Source: JAAYTL01 sp031460505
GTDB lineage: Bacteria; Bacillota; Clostridia; Tissierellales; Tissierellaceae
NCBI GenBank assembly: GCA_031460505.1
Contig: JAVKTT010000005.1
Span: 62,001 to 126,000, forward strand
Length of the DNA stretch: 64,000 nucleotides
Reading direction: 5' to 3'
Part shown: positions 9,277 through 19,905 of the stretch, piece after piece
Layout: each line of letters opens with the position of its first letter
Position numbering within the stretch: position 1 is the first letter of the stretch
Translations under genes and position numbers: made by a program
Notes under the pieces: generated by a model
What the model was told of the DNA's origin: nothing
What the model saw: only the letters and a program-made list of their open reading frames with translations
Database searches by the model: none

Positions 9277-9746
9277 TGTTACGAATTACAGAAAAAACAG
9301 TTCTCACATTAAATGTAAATGATGAGGACTTAGAGGTATGTATAAGGCCGTCTGATACACTATTATATACTTTACGTAATCAATTAGGCCTTACAGGTTC
9401 AAAACCAGGTTGTGAAAATGGAGATTGTGGAGCATGTACCGTTTTAATTGATGGATGGCCAATTAAATCTTGTTTGATGTTGACTGTAGAAGCCATAGGC
9501 AAAAAAATAATTACAGTAGAAGGTTTAAAGGATGCTCCTATTCAGAAAGCCTTCGTAGAAAATTTTGGATTTCAGTGTGGATATTGTACATCAGGATTCC
9601 TAATAGTTTGTCATTCATTAGCACAAAACAAACCTTATGCTAACGATCGAACAATACAAGAATGGCTACAATCAAATTTATGTAGATGTACAGGTTATGA
9701 AGAAATCCAATCAGCAATAAAATCAATTATTAATAATGAAATTTAA
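9276..9746 (+). CDS. Molybdenum hydroxylase [2Fe-2S] (small) subunit
   Basis: Translation is placed at ATG 9276, which overlaps the upstream TGA as TGATG and follows GAGGAGG; a TTG three bases earlier is less likely. The 156-residue protein has the plant-type ferredoxin cluster cysteines (GCENGDCGACTVL, then a Cys in KSC). A second, four-helix [2Fe-2S] domain follows with CGYCTSG and CRCTGY. This is the standard CoxS/XdhC-type electron-transfer subunit linking the Mo-pterin to FAD. All eight cluster cysteines are visible, so the complex should be functional. Confidence 0.93.
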   Translation: MLRITEKTVLTLNVNDEDLEVCIRPSDTLLYTLRNQLGLTGSKPGCENGDCGACTVLIDGWPIKSCLMLTVEAIGKKIITVEGLKDAPIQKAFVENFGFQCGYCTSGFLIVCHSLAQNKPYANDRTIQEWLQSNLCRCTGYEEIQSAIKSIINNEI

Positions 9747-9764
9747 ATTAATCGGGGTGAGAAT

Positions 9765-10451
9765 ATGGAGAAAAATTCAATTCTAGATGTCATTCTGAGG
9801 CGTAGCCGAAGAATCTTATCTTCTGAAGATAAAATTAGAAATCTTAGCATTATTCTATTTTGGGGTTCAATATGGGGTATCTTAGAAGCTACAGTAGGGC
9901 TATTTCTACATGCATTTCCTTTTAAAATACCTACCGGTTCTATAATGTTTCCAATAGGATATTACTTTATGCAAAAATCCTATAAAGCTACCAATCAGCT
10001 AAACTCTATGTTTTATACATCCGCCGTAGCTGCATCAATAAAGCTTGTAAATCTATTTAGTCCCGTCGTTCCAATTATAAAGGTACTTAATCCAGCTGGT
10101 TGTATATTATTAGAAGGATTAGGGGTTGTTTTAGTTTTTAAATACGTAGTGAAAGACGAAAAATCTATTAAATTTATCCATGCCCTTACAATGAGTTTCT
10201 TATGGAGAGTAGGATATTATATGATGTGCCTAGGGATATTTGTTCCATTAGGTATGATTAAAAACAGCTCAATTCTAAATATGAGCTATGTTACAGAATT
10301 CTTCTTTAGAAATGCTTTTATTAATAGTATATTAATTTACCTATATTCAAAAGTACAATACAAAAACTACAAAGAATCTACTATTAAATATAACCCACTA
10401 CTCTCTTCATCAGCTTTAATACTGGCAATTATAGTTACATGGATTGTATAA
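9765..10451 (+). CDS. Polytopic membrane protein, last gene of the Mo-hydroxylase operon
   Basis: The 228-residue protein has about six hydrophobic segments after a basic N-terminus (LRRSRR). One reads SIWGILEATVGL and another ends IPTGSIMFPIG. The ATG follows a weak GGGGTGAG site, 18 bases after the [2Fe-2S] subunit, so co-transcription is likely. I do not recognise the family. The small-residue-rich helices vaguely resemble ECF-type substrate-binding (S) components, but no ECF signature can be assigned. Its position suggests uptake of the enzyme's substrate or of a cofactor precursor; this is inference only. Confidence 0.6.
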   Translation: MEKNSILDVILRRSRRILSSEDKIRNLSIILFWGSIWGILEATVGLFLHAFPFKIPTGSIMFPIGYYFMQKSYKATNQLNSMFYTSAVAASIKLVNLFSPVVPIIKVLNPAGCILLEGLGVVLVFKYVVKDEKSIKFIHALTMSFLWRVGYYMMCLGIFVPLGMIKNSSILNMSYVTEFFFRNAFINSILIYLYSKVQYKNYKESTIKYNPLLSSSALILAIIVTWIV

Positions 10452-10490
10452 ATCAGAGTAGGGTATTTATTATACTTACTAAAGTAAAAT

Positions 10491-10526
10491 AAGTGATTGA
10501 TTAGATGTTAAATCAACCACTTTTAT
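10491..10526. terminator. Shared terminator between convergent genes
   Basis: AAGTGATTGATT pairs with AATCAACCACTT apart from one mismatch, with an eight-base loop. T-rich tracts flank both sides, so it may serve the Mo-hydroxylase operon (+) and the pirin gene (-). Confidence 0.7.
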
Positions 10527-10529
10527 CTA

Positions 10530-11369
10530 TTAATAAGTCGTCTTTTCTTTTAAAAAGGTTCCTGCCCTTAATTCTTTAAATGCTAAATCTAATTCTTCTC
10601 TAGTATTCATTACTATTGGTCCACCCCAGGATATCGGTTCATCTAATCTATCAGAACTTATAAATAAAATCTCTATATCCCCATCAAGGGATTCTATATC
10701 TAGTGAAGTTCCATTTGTTAACTTAACTGCAGTCTTTTCTTTAACTTCCTCATCAGCTACTTTAGCATCACCTAATAGTAAAAATACTAAAACGGATTTA
10801 TCTTCTTCCATTTCAATAGTAAACTTAATATTAGGTTTTAATAGTATGTGATAATAATCAAGTGGTGAATATTTTCCCTTGAAACCTTCATGTTCCTTAT
10901 ATTTTCCACTTATAAGTCTCAAAGTTCCACCTTCAATAGATATTTCTCCTATCTGATTCCTCTTTATGCTGTGGTATGCTGGAGGTGACATCTTATCCTT
11001 AGCAGGCATATTCAACCATAGCTGTACACCAAGTAGTCTTTCAGATTCTGGTAATGTTTCTTCATGTAAAATACCTGAACCAGCTGTCATCCATTGTACT
11101 TCACCATCTGAAATAGTATCTTCATTTCCTAAACTATCTTTGTGTTTCATCTTACCCCTAGAAATTAAACTGACAGTCTCTATACCTCTATGAGGATGCA
11201 TAGGGAACCCTGCTCTGTATTCATCAGGATTTATACTATCAAATGAGTCTAACATAAGTATTGGATCATATGATTCAACCGTATTATGTCCTAAAACCCT
11301 AACTAAACTTACTCCAGCTCCATCTTTTGTTCTAAAACCAGTAACCTTTTCTTTGATTTTCCTTTTCAT
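10530..11369 (-). CDS. Pirin family protein
   Basis: The ATG at 11367-11369 follows GTCGGAGGT; an upstream in-frame ATG lacks a good site. The 279-residue product is a bicupin of the pirin family. The N-terminal metal motif is MHPHRGIETVS with a later His-Glu pair in GSGILHEETLP. Pirins bind Fe(II); some have quercetin dioxygenase activity and others act as regulators or redox sensors. No partner is encoded beside it, so the physiological role is open. The C-terminal domain contains PISWGGPIVMNTREE, a typical pirin end. Confidence 0.9.
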   Translation of the reverse strand: MKRKIKEKVTGFRTKDGAGVSLVRVLGHNTVESYDPILMLDSFDSINPDEYRAGFPMHPHRGIETVSLISRGKMKHKDSLGNEDTISDGEVQWMTAGSGILHEETLPESERLLGVQLWLNMPAKDKMSPPAYHSIKRNQIGEISIEGGTLRLISGKYKEHEGFKGKYSPLDYYHILLKPNIKFTIEMEEDKSVLVFLLLGDAKVADEEVKEKTAVKLTNGTSLDIESLDGDIEILFISSDRLDEPISWGGPIVMNTREELDLAFKELRAGTFLKEKTTY

Positions 11370-11552
11370 ATTATACCTCCGACTTTTCATATATTTAGGC
11401 AAGTATTTGTTCTGTAAAGCTCCTTAGTCCTGTTTTACCCATAAATATAACTTTTAAAATTAATAATTATGTTAGTCATGTTAATATAAGGAAAATATTG
11501 TATAATAGATAAAAATGAATCGTTTGAATTTTCAACAAAGGAGGAAGTTATA

Positions 11553-12257
11553 TTGAAATTTGTAATTGAACCAAAAGTATTTGAAACATTAAAGGATGTA
11601 TGCTTTACAGTGGTAGTGGCATTAAATATTGACAATACAAAAGATTTACCTGAAATTGAATCTCTGTTAAATGAAAATATTAAAAAATGTGAAACACATT
11701 TCGAAAGCACCAAAGTAAAAGAAAGTAAAGAAGTAAGTTATTATCGTGAAGCTTTTAGAGAAATGGATATAAATCCGAATAAATTTATGTCATCGATTGA
11801 GGCTCTACTTACCAGAATTTCAAAGAAAAAGGGTATGCCATCTATTAACCCAATAGTAAATTTGGGCAATGCTGTTTCCCTAAAATATAGGATACCAATA
11901 GGTGCACATGATCTTGATAGTTCAAATGAAGATTTCTATGTAAGATATTCAAAACCTGGTGACACTTTTATTCCATTTGGAGAAACTGAAATGGAACCTG
12001 TCGATAATAATGAAATTGTATATGCTACTGGAAATTCAGTAAGGACCAGAAGATGGATATGGCGACAAAGTGAATTGGGAAAGATTACTGAGTATACCAA
12101 GAATGTAATGTTTCCTATGGATGGTTTTATTGGGAATAAGGAACAACTCTTACTTGCTCAAAAAGAATTAGCTGATTTGCTTAAAAAACATTTCGATTGT
12201 GATGTTCAGGTTGATTGGATTGATGTTGAGAATCAGGAGTTTGAGTTTGAGGTTTAG
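11553..12257 (+). CDS. B3/B4 tRNA-binding-domain protein
   Basis: Translation starts at TTG 11553 after AAAGGAGGAAG. The 234-residue protein matches the stand-alone B3/B4 domain, homologous to the editing region of the phenylalanyl-tRNA synthetase beta subunit. Diagnostic stretches are YREAFREMDINPNKF, NLGNAVSLKYRIPIGAHDL and TRRWIWRQ. Stand-alone versions are thought to act on or bind tRNA, possibly clearing mischarged species, but most are uncharacterised. It is monocistronic. Confidence 0.8.
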   Translation: MKFVIEPKVFETLKDVCFTVVVALNIDNTKDLPEIESLLNENIKKCETHFESTKVKESKEVSYYREAFREMDINPNKFMSSIEALLTRISKKKGMPSINPIVNLGNAVSLKYRIPIGAHDLDSSNEDFYVRYSKPGDTFIPFGETEMEPVDNNEIVYATGNSVRTRRWIWRQSELGKITEYTKNVMFPMDGFIGNKEQLLLAQKELADLLKKHFDCDVQVDWIDVENQEFEFEV

Positions 12258-12265
12258 AATGAGTG

Positions 12266-12288
12266 AAGGAGACCTGCAAGGTCTCCTT
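12266..12288 (+). terminator. Probable terminator hairpin without a strong T tract
   Basis: AAGGAGACC pairs with GGTCTCCTT around a five-base loop, between two convergent stop codons. The following sequence is only moderately T-rich, so it may act as a processing or stabilising hairpin instead. Confidence 0.5.
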
Positions 12289-12290
12289 AA

Positions 12291-12638
12291 TTATGCATAT
12301 AGTATTAATGCTATAAATTTTAGAGTACTATCCCCTATATTTTTAAGAGAATGTTCATGTCCTTCATGAGTTATCATAGAATCTCCAGCAGACACTTTTT
12401 TTACTACTCCATCATCTGTAACTTCGCCTTCACCTTCAAGAATATAATATATTTCAAAATCATTTTCGTGAATATGGCTGCCTATTGAACAACCCGGTTC
12501 TAGTTCCATTACAGAAAACAATCTACCTTTTTCGCACAATCCTTGAGCATCTGTTATATGAGTAAGTTTTACAGCACCAATTCCATCTTTTAGGTTGTTC
12601 GTTGTAGAAACTTGTAAATCATCTTTTTTTATTAACAT
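12291..12638 (-). CDS. Small cupin-domain protein
   Basis: A 115-residue single-domain cupin. The first metal motif is GSHIHENDFEIYYILEGEG (His, His, Glu) and the second is HEGHEHSL. It has the set of ligands expected of a metal-binding cupin. The start follows AAGGAGGCA. The size and motif suit small isomerases, dioxygenases or sugar-binding cupins; substrate unknown. It lies between a B3/B4-domain gene and the leader-distal end of the CRISPR array with no evident functional link. Confidence 0.75.
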   Translation of the reverse strand: MLIKKDDLQVSTTNNLKDGIGAVKLTHITDAQGLCEKGRLFSVMELEPGCSIGSHIHENDFEIYYILEGEGEVTDDGVVKKVSAGDSMITHEGHEHSLKNIGDSTLKFIALILYA

Positions 12639-13332
12639 AATTATGCCTCCTTAAAATGTTCTTCTCTGTTAAATGAAGTTTTCAACATCCACTTCAATAA
12701 AATGAGAAATCTATATTACTAGTTTAAGTAATCTTCATTAAGAAAGCAAGATTAAAGCAAAAATCACTATCTTTAAAGAGTATTTTATTTTAAAGAGGAA
12801 ATTTTTTTAATTATGGAGCTCTACTGTTAACACAAATAAATTAATAAATACTTTTTAGTTTTGATAATATTGTATATACATTCTACTGTAGTTCTATTAA
12901 AGCTTCTTCACAGTAAGGACATTCACCTGTTACATAAGTATTTACATTCTACTGTAGTTCTATTAAAGTTTGCTATAGTATATTCTCTTGTTGTCTCCCA
13001 TTCATTTACATTCTACTGTAGTTCTATTAAAGAAAAACACTACTGGAGCATTCCGTTCATTCTATAGAAATTTACATTCTACTGTAGTTCTATTAAAGGG
13101 GTCCGTTCTTTTCTTCCCATATGACATGGTGTTTATTTACATTCTACTGTAGTTCTATTAAAGCAAGTCAAGGTATTAAAAGAGCAATGGAAAGAATTTA
13201 ATTTACATTCTACTGTAGTTCTATTAAAGTATGATAACAGTGCAAATAAAACTGCTATTGCAACAATTTACATTCTACTGTAGTTCTATTAAATGAAACT
13301 GGGGCATAGATAGACTGAAAAGACACTATGAT

Positions 13333-13462
13333 ATTTACATTCTACTGTAGTTCTATTAAAGGAAGAATATCTATTAGCGTTACAAGAACTTGATGAAATT
13401 TACATTCTACTGTAGTTCTATTAAAGGAAGAATATCTATTAGCGTTACAAGAACTTGATGAA
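13333..13462 (-). repeat. Tandem duplication of one repeat-spacer unit
   Basis: The repeat plus spacer at 13333-13397 is repeated exactly at 13398-13462. The shared spacer begins GAAGAATATC on the plus strand. It lies in the old, leader-distal part of the array. Confidence 0.95.
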
Positions 13463-13985
13463 ATTTACATTCTACTGTAGTTCTATTAAAGATGCTGATA
13501 GTGAGTTACAAGATTTGATGGAAGAGAGATTTACATTCTACTGTAGTTCTATTAAAGCGGGAACTCTTAGATCTGTATGCTCATGACTACTCGGATTTAC
13601 ATTCTACTGTAGTTCTATTAAAGTTCTAAAGTGTCTGCATATTGCCAAGGACTAAATCTATTTACATTCTACTGTAGTTCTATTAAAGTGTTTTTCAAAC
13701 GATATAACAGAAGATGCTGAAGAGATTTACATTCTACTGTAGTTCTATTAAAGGGAACCACCTGTAGATCCAAATGGAAGTGGTAATGGTATTTACATTC
13801 TACTGTAGTTCTATTAAAGCTTGTGACGTTAAATTTACCTCTGTTATAAGGTTGTATTTACATTCTACTGTAGTTCTATTAAAGAATATGCGAAAGGATA
13901 AGGACTGTAAGCCCTAAAAGATTTACATTCTACTGTAGTTCTATTAAAGGAATGAATGATAAATTATTAAATGCTTTTATAAAAA

Positions 13986-14245
13986 ATTTACATTCTACTG
14001 TAGTTCTATTAAAGGGGAGGTTTTAAGATGAAAAAAATAGTTTTAAATTTATTTACATTCTACTGTAGTTCTATTAAAGATAATTTTCTCATCTATGCCC
14101 TCCTTAAATTAATATATTTACATTCTACTGTAGTTCTATTAAAGGGGAGGTTTTAAGATGAAAAAAATAGTTTTAAATTTATTTACATTCTACTGTAGTT
14201 CTATTAAAGATAATTTTCTCATCTATGCCCTCCTTAAATTAATAT
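13986..14245 (-). repeat. Tandem duplication of two repeat-spacer units (130 bp)
   Basis: Bases 13986-14115 and 14116-14245 are identical, each holding two repeats and two spacers. The spacers begin GGGAGGTTTT and ATAATTTTCT on the plus strand. Recombination between repeats is the likely origin. Confidence 0.95.
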
Positions 14246-17200
14246 ATTTACATTCTACTGTAGTTCTATTAAAGGGGCAACTCTACTTTTAGAGCTACCC
14301 TCCCAACAAGCATTTACATTCTACTGTAGTTCTATTAAAGTTCGTAGTAAGTGGTGAAATGTCTTATACATGGATAGAATTTACATTCTACTGTAGTTCT
14401 ATTAAAGGATGTTTTATTAATTGGTAAGGCGGCCGAAACTCAAATTTACATTCTACTGTAGTTCTATTAAAGATACTTCATATAATGTTTTTTATATACA
14501 GTGTCTTTCATTTACATTCTACTGTAGTTCTATTAAAGCTTTGTCGATTCTCCCGCTGCTCCATCTTACAATATATTTACATTCTACTGTAGTTCTATTA
14601 AAGTGGATATTTGGTGCCGGTGTCGTGCTCTGCTGCTCTGATTTACATTCTACTGTAGTTCTATTAAAGTACCCTTTTTACCACTATATTTGAATAATTG
14701 GGACTTATTTACATTCTACTGTAGTTCTATTAAAGTCAAGGAGATGCAGCAACAGTAATTGGCGCAGCAATATTTACATTCTACTGTAGTTCTATTAAAG
14801 TGTCTATGTGGTGTGTGTAGTGCCGTTGTTTGTGTTGATTTACATTCTACTGTAGTTCTATTAAAGATAATTCATTAAAATTAGATGAAAAATAATCATC
14901 TTGATTTACATTCTACTGTAGTTCTATTAAAGCAAGTGCAATGTTAGAACCTATAACAAGTGCTATAACATTTACATTCTACTGTAGTTCTATTAAAGTT
15001 AACTCATTTTTGTGTAGAATGTAATACTATTTTATTTACATTCTACTGTAGTTCTATTAAAGAACAAAAAAAATAACTCTAAGGGGGGATTTACATTAAT
15101 TTACATTCTACTGTAGTTCTATTAAAGGTGCTATTGATAGTCTAGGTGAGGGTCTTATGTATGTATTTACATTCTACTGTAGTTCTATTAAAGGGGATGA
15201 TATTAGTATTATTGATGAGTTTAATGCTTATTTACATTCTACTGTAGTTCTATTAAAGAAACCAATACGCATTATCAATCGCATGCGCCACCTCAATTTA
15301 CATTCTACTGTAGTTCTATTAAAGATTGGAGATGCTGAAGATTTGACGGAAGGTGTAGCAAATTTACATTCTACTGTAGTTCTATTAAAGCGAGCAGAAG
15401 GTGCTGTTTATACATCCGTTACAAAAATTTACATTCTACTGTAGTTCTATTAAAGGAAAGATGGAAAGTTGATGTATCTACTATAACAAACATTTACATT
15501 CTACTGTAGTTCTATTAAAGGTATCAGTTGTCTAAATGGATAATTATTGATATATATATTTACATTCTACTGTAGTTCTATTAAAGTTTCTCCATCTCCC
15601 CCTCCACCATCTCCGGGATTGTATTTACATTCTACTGTAGTTCTATTAAAGGGTTACAAACGGATTAATGGGGTTGAATGGTGAAGCATTTACATTCTAC
15701 TGTAGTTCTATTAAAGGAAAGAGTTAGAAGAGCAAAAGAAATAGAAGATATTAATTTACATTCTACTGTAGTTCTATTAAAGGAAGAGAAAGGAGATAAC
15801 TATGAACTGCTATAGAGTATTTACATTCTACTGTAGTTCTATTAAAGGACACTCCACCTGAAAATCCCGAGGTAGGGGATATAATTTACATTCTACTGTA
15901 GTTCTATTAAAGAAAGCTAGAAGGTATGCAATATGTAAATTATAGGATATTTACATTCTACTGTAGTTCTATTAAAGTGAAACCCTCCCCTTTTGCCAGC
16001 AACGCTGAAAGATATTTACATTCTACTGTAGTTCTATTAAAGATCAATGGGTGCAATGCTTAAATCTAGTGGTATAGCATTTACATTCTACTGTAGTTCT
16101 ATTAAAGTGCCCCATTCTACGTATTTCTTAAAAGCTGTATTTATTATTTACATTCTACTGTAGTTCTATTAAAGATTCATAATCCAAATTGCTGGACCTT
16201 GATATACATCATTTACATTCTACTGTAGTTCTATTAAAGGTAATGTACCATATGCCTCATACATACCTAATAATGCATTTACATTCTACTGTAGTTCTAT
16301 TAAAGTTTCAAACGCATTAGTTGATACCTTTGCGTTAAAATTTACATTCTACTGTAGTTCTATTAAAGTTGTATATTCAAATCACCGGGGTCTTTTACAC
16401 CCTTATTTACATTCTACTGTAGTTCTATTAAAGGCATGAATATATTAGCCACTATTCTAGTCATTTTGTTATTTACATTCTACTGTAGTTCTATTAAAGA
16501 AAGCAGTTGTTGCATCTGTTGGTAAAGTAGTTTCTAGATTTACATTCTACTGTAGTTCTATTAAAGTTGTTATTCTTGACCTTCCAAATTGTCGGCTTGA
16601 ATCATTTACATTCTACTGTAGTTCTATTAAAGGACATAGAAAGAACTGTATTAGAGCAAAGATATATAGATTTACATTCTACTGTAGTTCTATTAAAGCG
16701 AAGGAATAAATATAGTATCAGTGTCGCATAATTATTTACATTCTACTGTAGTTCTATTAAAGACTTAGGACCATGTTGTATAGTGCTATCTTATTATTAT
16801 TTACATTCTACTGTAGTTCTATTAAAGGTTAAAAGGGGAACAGTTAGCTCAGGAAGGAAGTCGAATTTACATTCTACTGTAGTTCTATTAAAGGAAGAAT
16901 TAACTGTAGTAGATATAAAATATAATTGGTATTTACATTCTACTGTAGTTCTATTAAAGAAGTGCTATGACGGGTGGTAGAGCTAACAGTTGGGCATTTA
17001 CATTCTACTGTAGTTCTATTAAAGTTCAATTTAGGCAATATATGTTGGAATGTTGTCCCTATTTACATTCTACTGTAGTTCTATTAAAGAATATGTCATC
17101 TGTAACTGTCTTTACAGCTATGCTCAATTTACATTCTACTGTAGTTCTATTAAAGTACTGATTTCAAGGTTGAACCTAGCTTTTCTAATATATTTACATT

Positions 17201-19794
17201 CTACTGTAGTTCTATTAAAGTAGACCTGCTATAGCCCCAGTGATTGCTCCTAATGCATTTACATTCTACTGTAGTTCTATTAAAGGAACTTGATAGGTTA
17301 GGATCAATGGCAAAATCAATAATTTACATTCTACTGTAGTTCTATTAAAGACATTAGAATATTACAATTCAAAGTGGGCAATTCAAATTTACATTCTACT
17401 GTAGTTCTATTAAAGACAAAGATTATGTAAAAGAATATGAGAATTGTGAAGATATTTACATTCTACTGTAGTTCTATTAAAGAATTAGGGCTAACACAAT
17501 TAGATATAGCAACTGCTGTATTTACATTCTACTGTAGTTCTATTAAAGGATGATGTACCATCAACTATAACATCATAGAGATTTATTTACATTCTACTGT
17601 AGTTCTATTAAAGTGTTCCTTACTATGACAACTCATACATAATAACTCTATTTACATTCTACTGTAGTTCTATTAAAGGATTGGACCGTATGAGTAGGTC
17701 TTTATTGGATTTTGCATTTACATTCTACTGTAGTTCTATTAAAGTTAATTCAGCGTAATCTTCATGCAGTATAATTTTATATTTACATTCTACTGTAGTT
17801 CTATTAAAGGTTTAATGTTGAGTTAGATGCCTGATAGGATATTCCATTTACATTCTACTGTAGTTCTATTAAAGACATAATACTACTGATCTACCTAATA
17901 GAGTTCTTTCATTTACATTCTACTGTAGTTCTATTAAAGTAAACGATATTAGAACAGGGTGATTAGTTAATAGAGTATTTACATTCTACTGTAGTTCTAT
18001 TAAAGATAACTCTTTTTCAGTAAAGATACCTTCTTTATTAATTTACATTCTACTGTAGTTCTATTAAAGATGACACAAAAATTTCCTTTCGTTGCATTTA
18101 AAACAATTTACATTCTACTGTAGTTCTATTAAAGATTTATACCTTTCAGGGTCTTGTTTTATTAATTCTAATTTACATTCTACTGTAGTTCTATTAAAGA
18201 GGGTCCTCATAACCAAAGTTTGCTTTACAATATAATTTACATTCTACTGTAGTTCTATTAAAGAATTCCTTTTTCTACGTCCTCTTCTTTTACCATAAAA
18301 TTTACATTCTACTGTAGTTCTATTAAAGTGCAATAGATAAGGATAACAAAGTATATCTAATGAGATTTACATTCTACTGTAGTTCTATTAAAGGATGAAA
18401 AGGAGCTGTTTGAAGATGGCACGAATTAAAATTTACATTCTACTGTAGTTCTATTAAAGAGATGGTATTGATTATGATAACTCTAATTTAATAGGATTTA
18501 CATTCTACTGTAGTTCTATTAAAGGGCAAAGAATACACATTGACATACAAGGACCCTATTTTATTTACATTCTACTGTAGTTCTATTAAAGTTACGATTA
18601 CTCTTTAAATAGAACTTATAGATGGACATTTACATTCTACTGTAGTTCTATTAAAGAGCGATTTAGATGTAAGTGGCTATTCATATATGAAATTTACATT
18701 CTACTGTAGTTCTATTAAAGTATAAGGTTGACACTCTTTTAACCCCTTTTAAGAGTGTATTTACATTCTACTGTAGTTCTATTAAAGCATTCCATGCATC
18801 CTCTAATGCTGTTCTTTCAATATAATTTACATTCTACTGTAGTTCTATTAAAGGGAGCTTTACCGATATCTAGTAGCAGTGATGGTTTGATTTACATTCT
18901 ACTGTAGTTCTATTAAAGATAAGGTCACTAGTTGAGTATGAAGTATCTCATTTAAATTTACATTCTACTGTAGTTCTATTAAAGACAAGGAGATGCAACT
19001 ACTGTAATCGGTGCAGCAATATTTACATTCTACTGTAGTTCTATTAAAGATGACAATAACTAACTGGATAAATAATCGAAATACAATTTACATTCTACTG
19101 TAGTTCTATTAAAGAGGTGATATTTTGATTTATTTATATACTGGTACTCCATTTACATTCTACTGTAGTTCTATTAAAGTATGTCTGAGTACTCTGAAAT
19201 AGATTCAATTAAGATATTTACATTCTACTGTAGTTCTATTAAAGCTTTTTATACTAGCGTAGCTCAATTAGGAGAGCAACATTTACATTCTACTGTAGTT
19301 CTATTAAAGACTGCATCTTTTGCAGAATATGAAAGTTATTTAAATATTTACATTCTACTGTAGTTCTATTAAAGTAGACCGTTTAATTCTACACCAGCAA
19401 GCATAAAAGGTATTTACATTCTACTGTAGTTCTATTAAAGATGCTTTTACTCTTATCCTAGTATCGTTGATTTTAACATTTACATTCTACTGTAGTTCTA
19501 TTAAAGAACCAAGGCAAACAAAGATATATTAATAATTTAGAAGTATTTACATTCTACTGTAGTTCTATTAAAGGAGGAATCTAAGAGAGAATGGGAAGGT
19601 TTCTTTGTAATTTACATTCTACTGTAGTTCTATTAAAGCTTCTTTCCGTCTATATGGTAATATATAGGTAATAAAATTTACATTCTACTGTAGTTCTATT
19701 AAAGAAAGAAAGTTCATTTATACGGAATTTACGGATATTTATTTACATTCTACTGTAGTTCTATTAAAGGCGTTTCTTTGTATACGTTGAATTT

Positions 19795-19822
19795 ACTATT
19801 GTTCATACACCATTTTTGTCAA
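19795..19822 (-). promoter_or_regulatory. Probable sigma-A promoter of the pre-crRNA
   Basis: On the minus strand a perfect TTGACA (-35, 19817-19822) is separated by 16 bases from AATAGT (-10, 19795-19800). Transcription would start about 20 bases before the first repeat, which fits a leader promoter. Confidence 0.6.
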
Positions 19823-19905
19823 TCTACTAAATTAATACTGATTTTAATCTATTCTTCATTCTATTTATAGCTCAATTTTATATTAAAACCAATCTATTGT
19901 GTACT

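Larger units (their letters stand above)
12874..19769 (-). CRISPR. Type I-B CRISPR array: 106 repeats, 105 spacers
   Basis: I counted 106 copies of a 29-base repeat, which on the plus strand begins ATTTACATTC and ends TTCTATTAAAG. Repeat starts are 63-67 bases apart, giving spacers of 34-38 bases. The repeat is almost invariant: only the first copy (12874, ATATACATT) and the copy at 13266 (last base T) differ. Transcription is assigned to the minus strand for three reasons. The repeat then ends GAATGTAAAT, like the C. difficile type I-B repeat as I recall it. The cas genes point the same way. A promoter lies in the leader at the high-coordinate end. The variant copies are at the leader-distal end, as expected. 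About 102 spacers are unique. Confidence 0.98.

Noticed and set aside
11435..11713. Minus-strand frame over the B3/B4 gene start
   Set aside because: Low-complexity product that overlaps the ribosome-binding site and first codons of a recognised gene.
12812..12840. Possible decayed repeat 62 bases before the first repeat (shares TCTACTGT)
   Set aside because: Only about 12 of 29 positions match; the spacing is suggestive but the similarity is too low to call.
19253..19280. A tRNA gene inside the CRISPR array
   Set aside because: Only the first 28 or so bases of a tRNA are present, bounded exactly by repeats, so it is a spacer and not a gene.
12861..19363. Plus-strand reading frames inside the array with recurring FTFYCSSIK and LHSTVVLLK peptides
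   Set aside because: They are translations of the CRISPR repeat in different frames and not genes.
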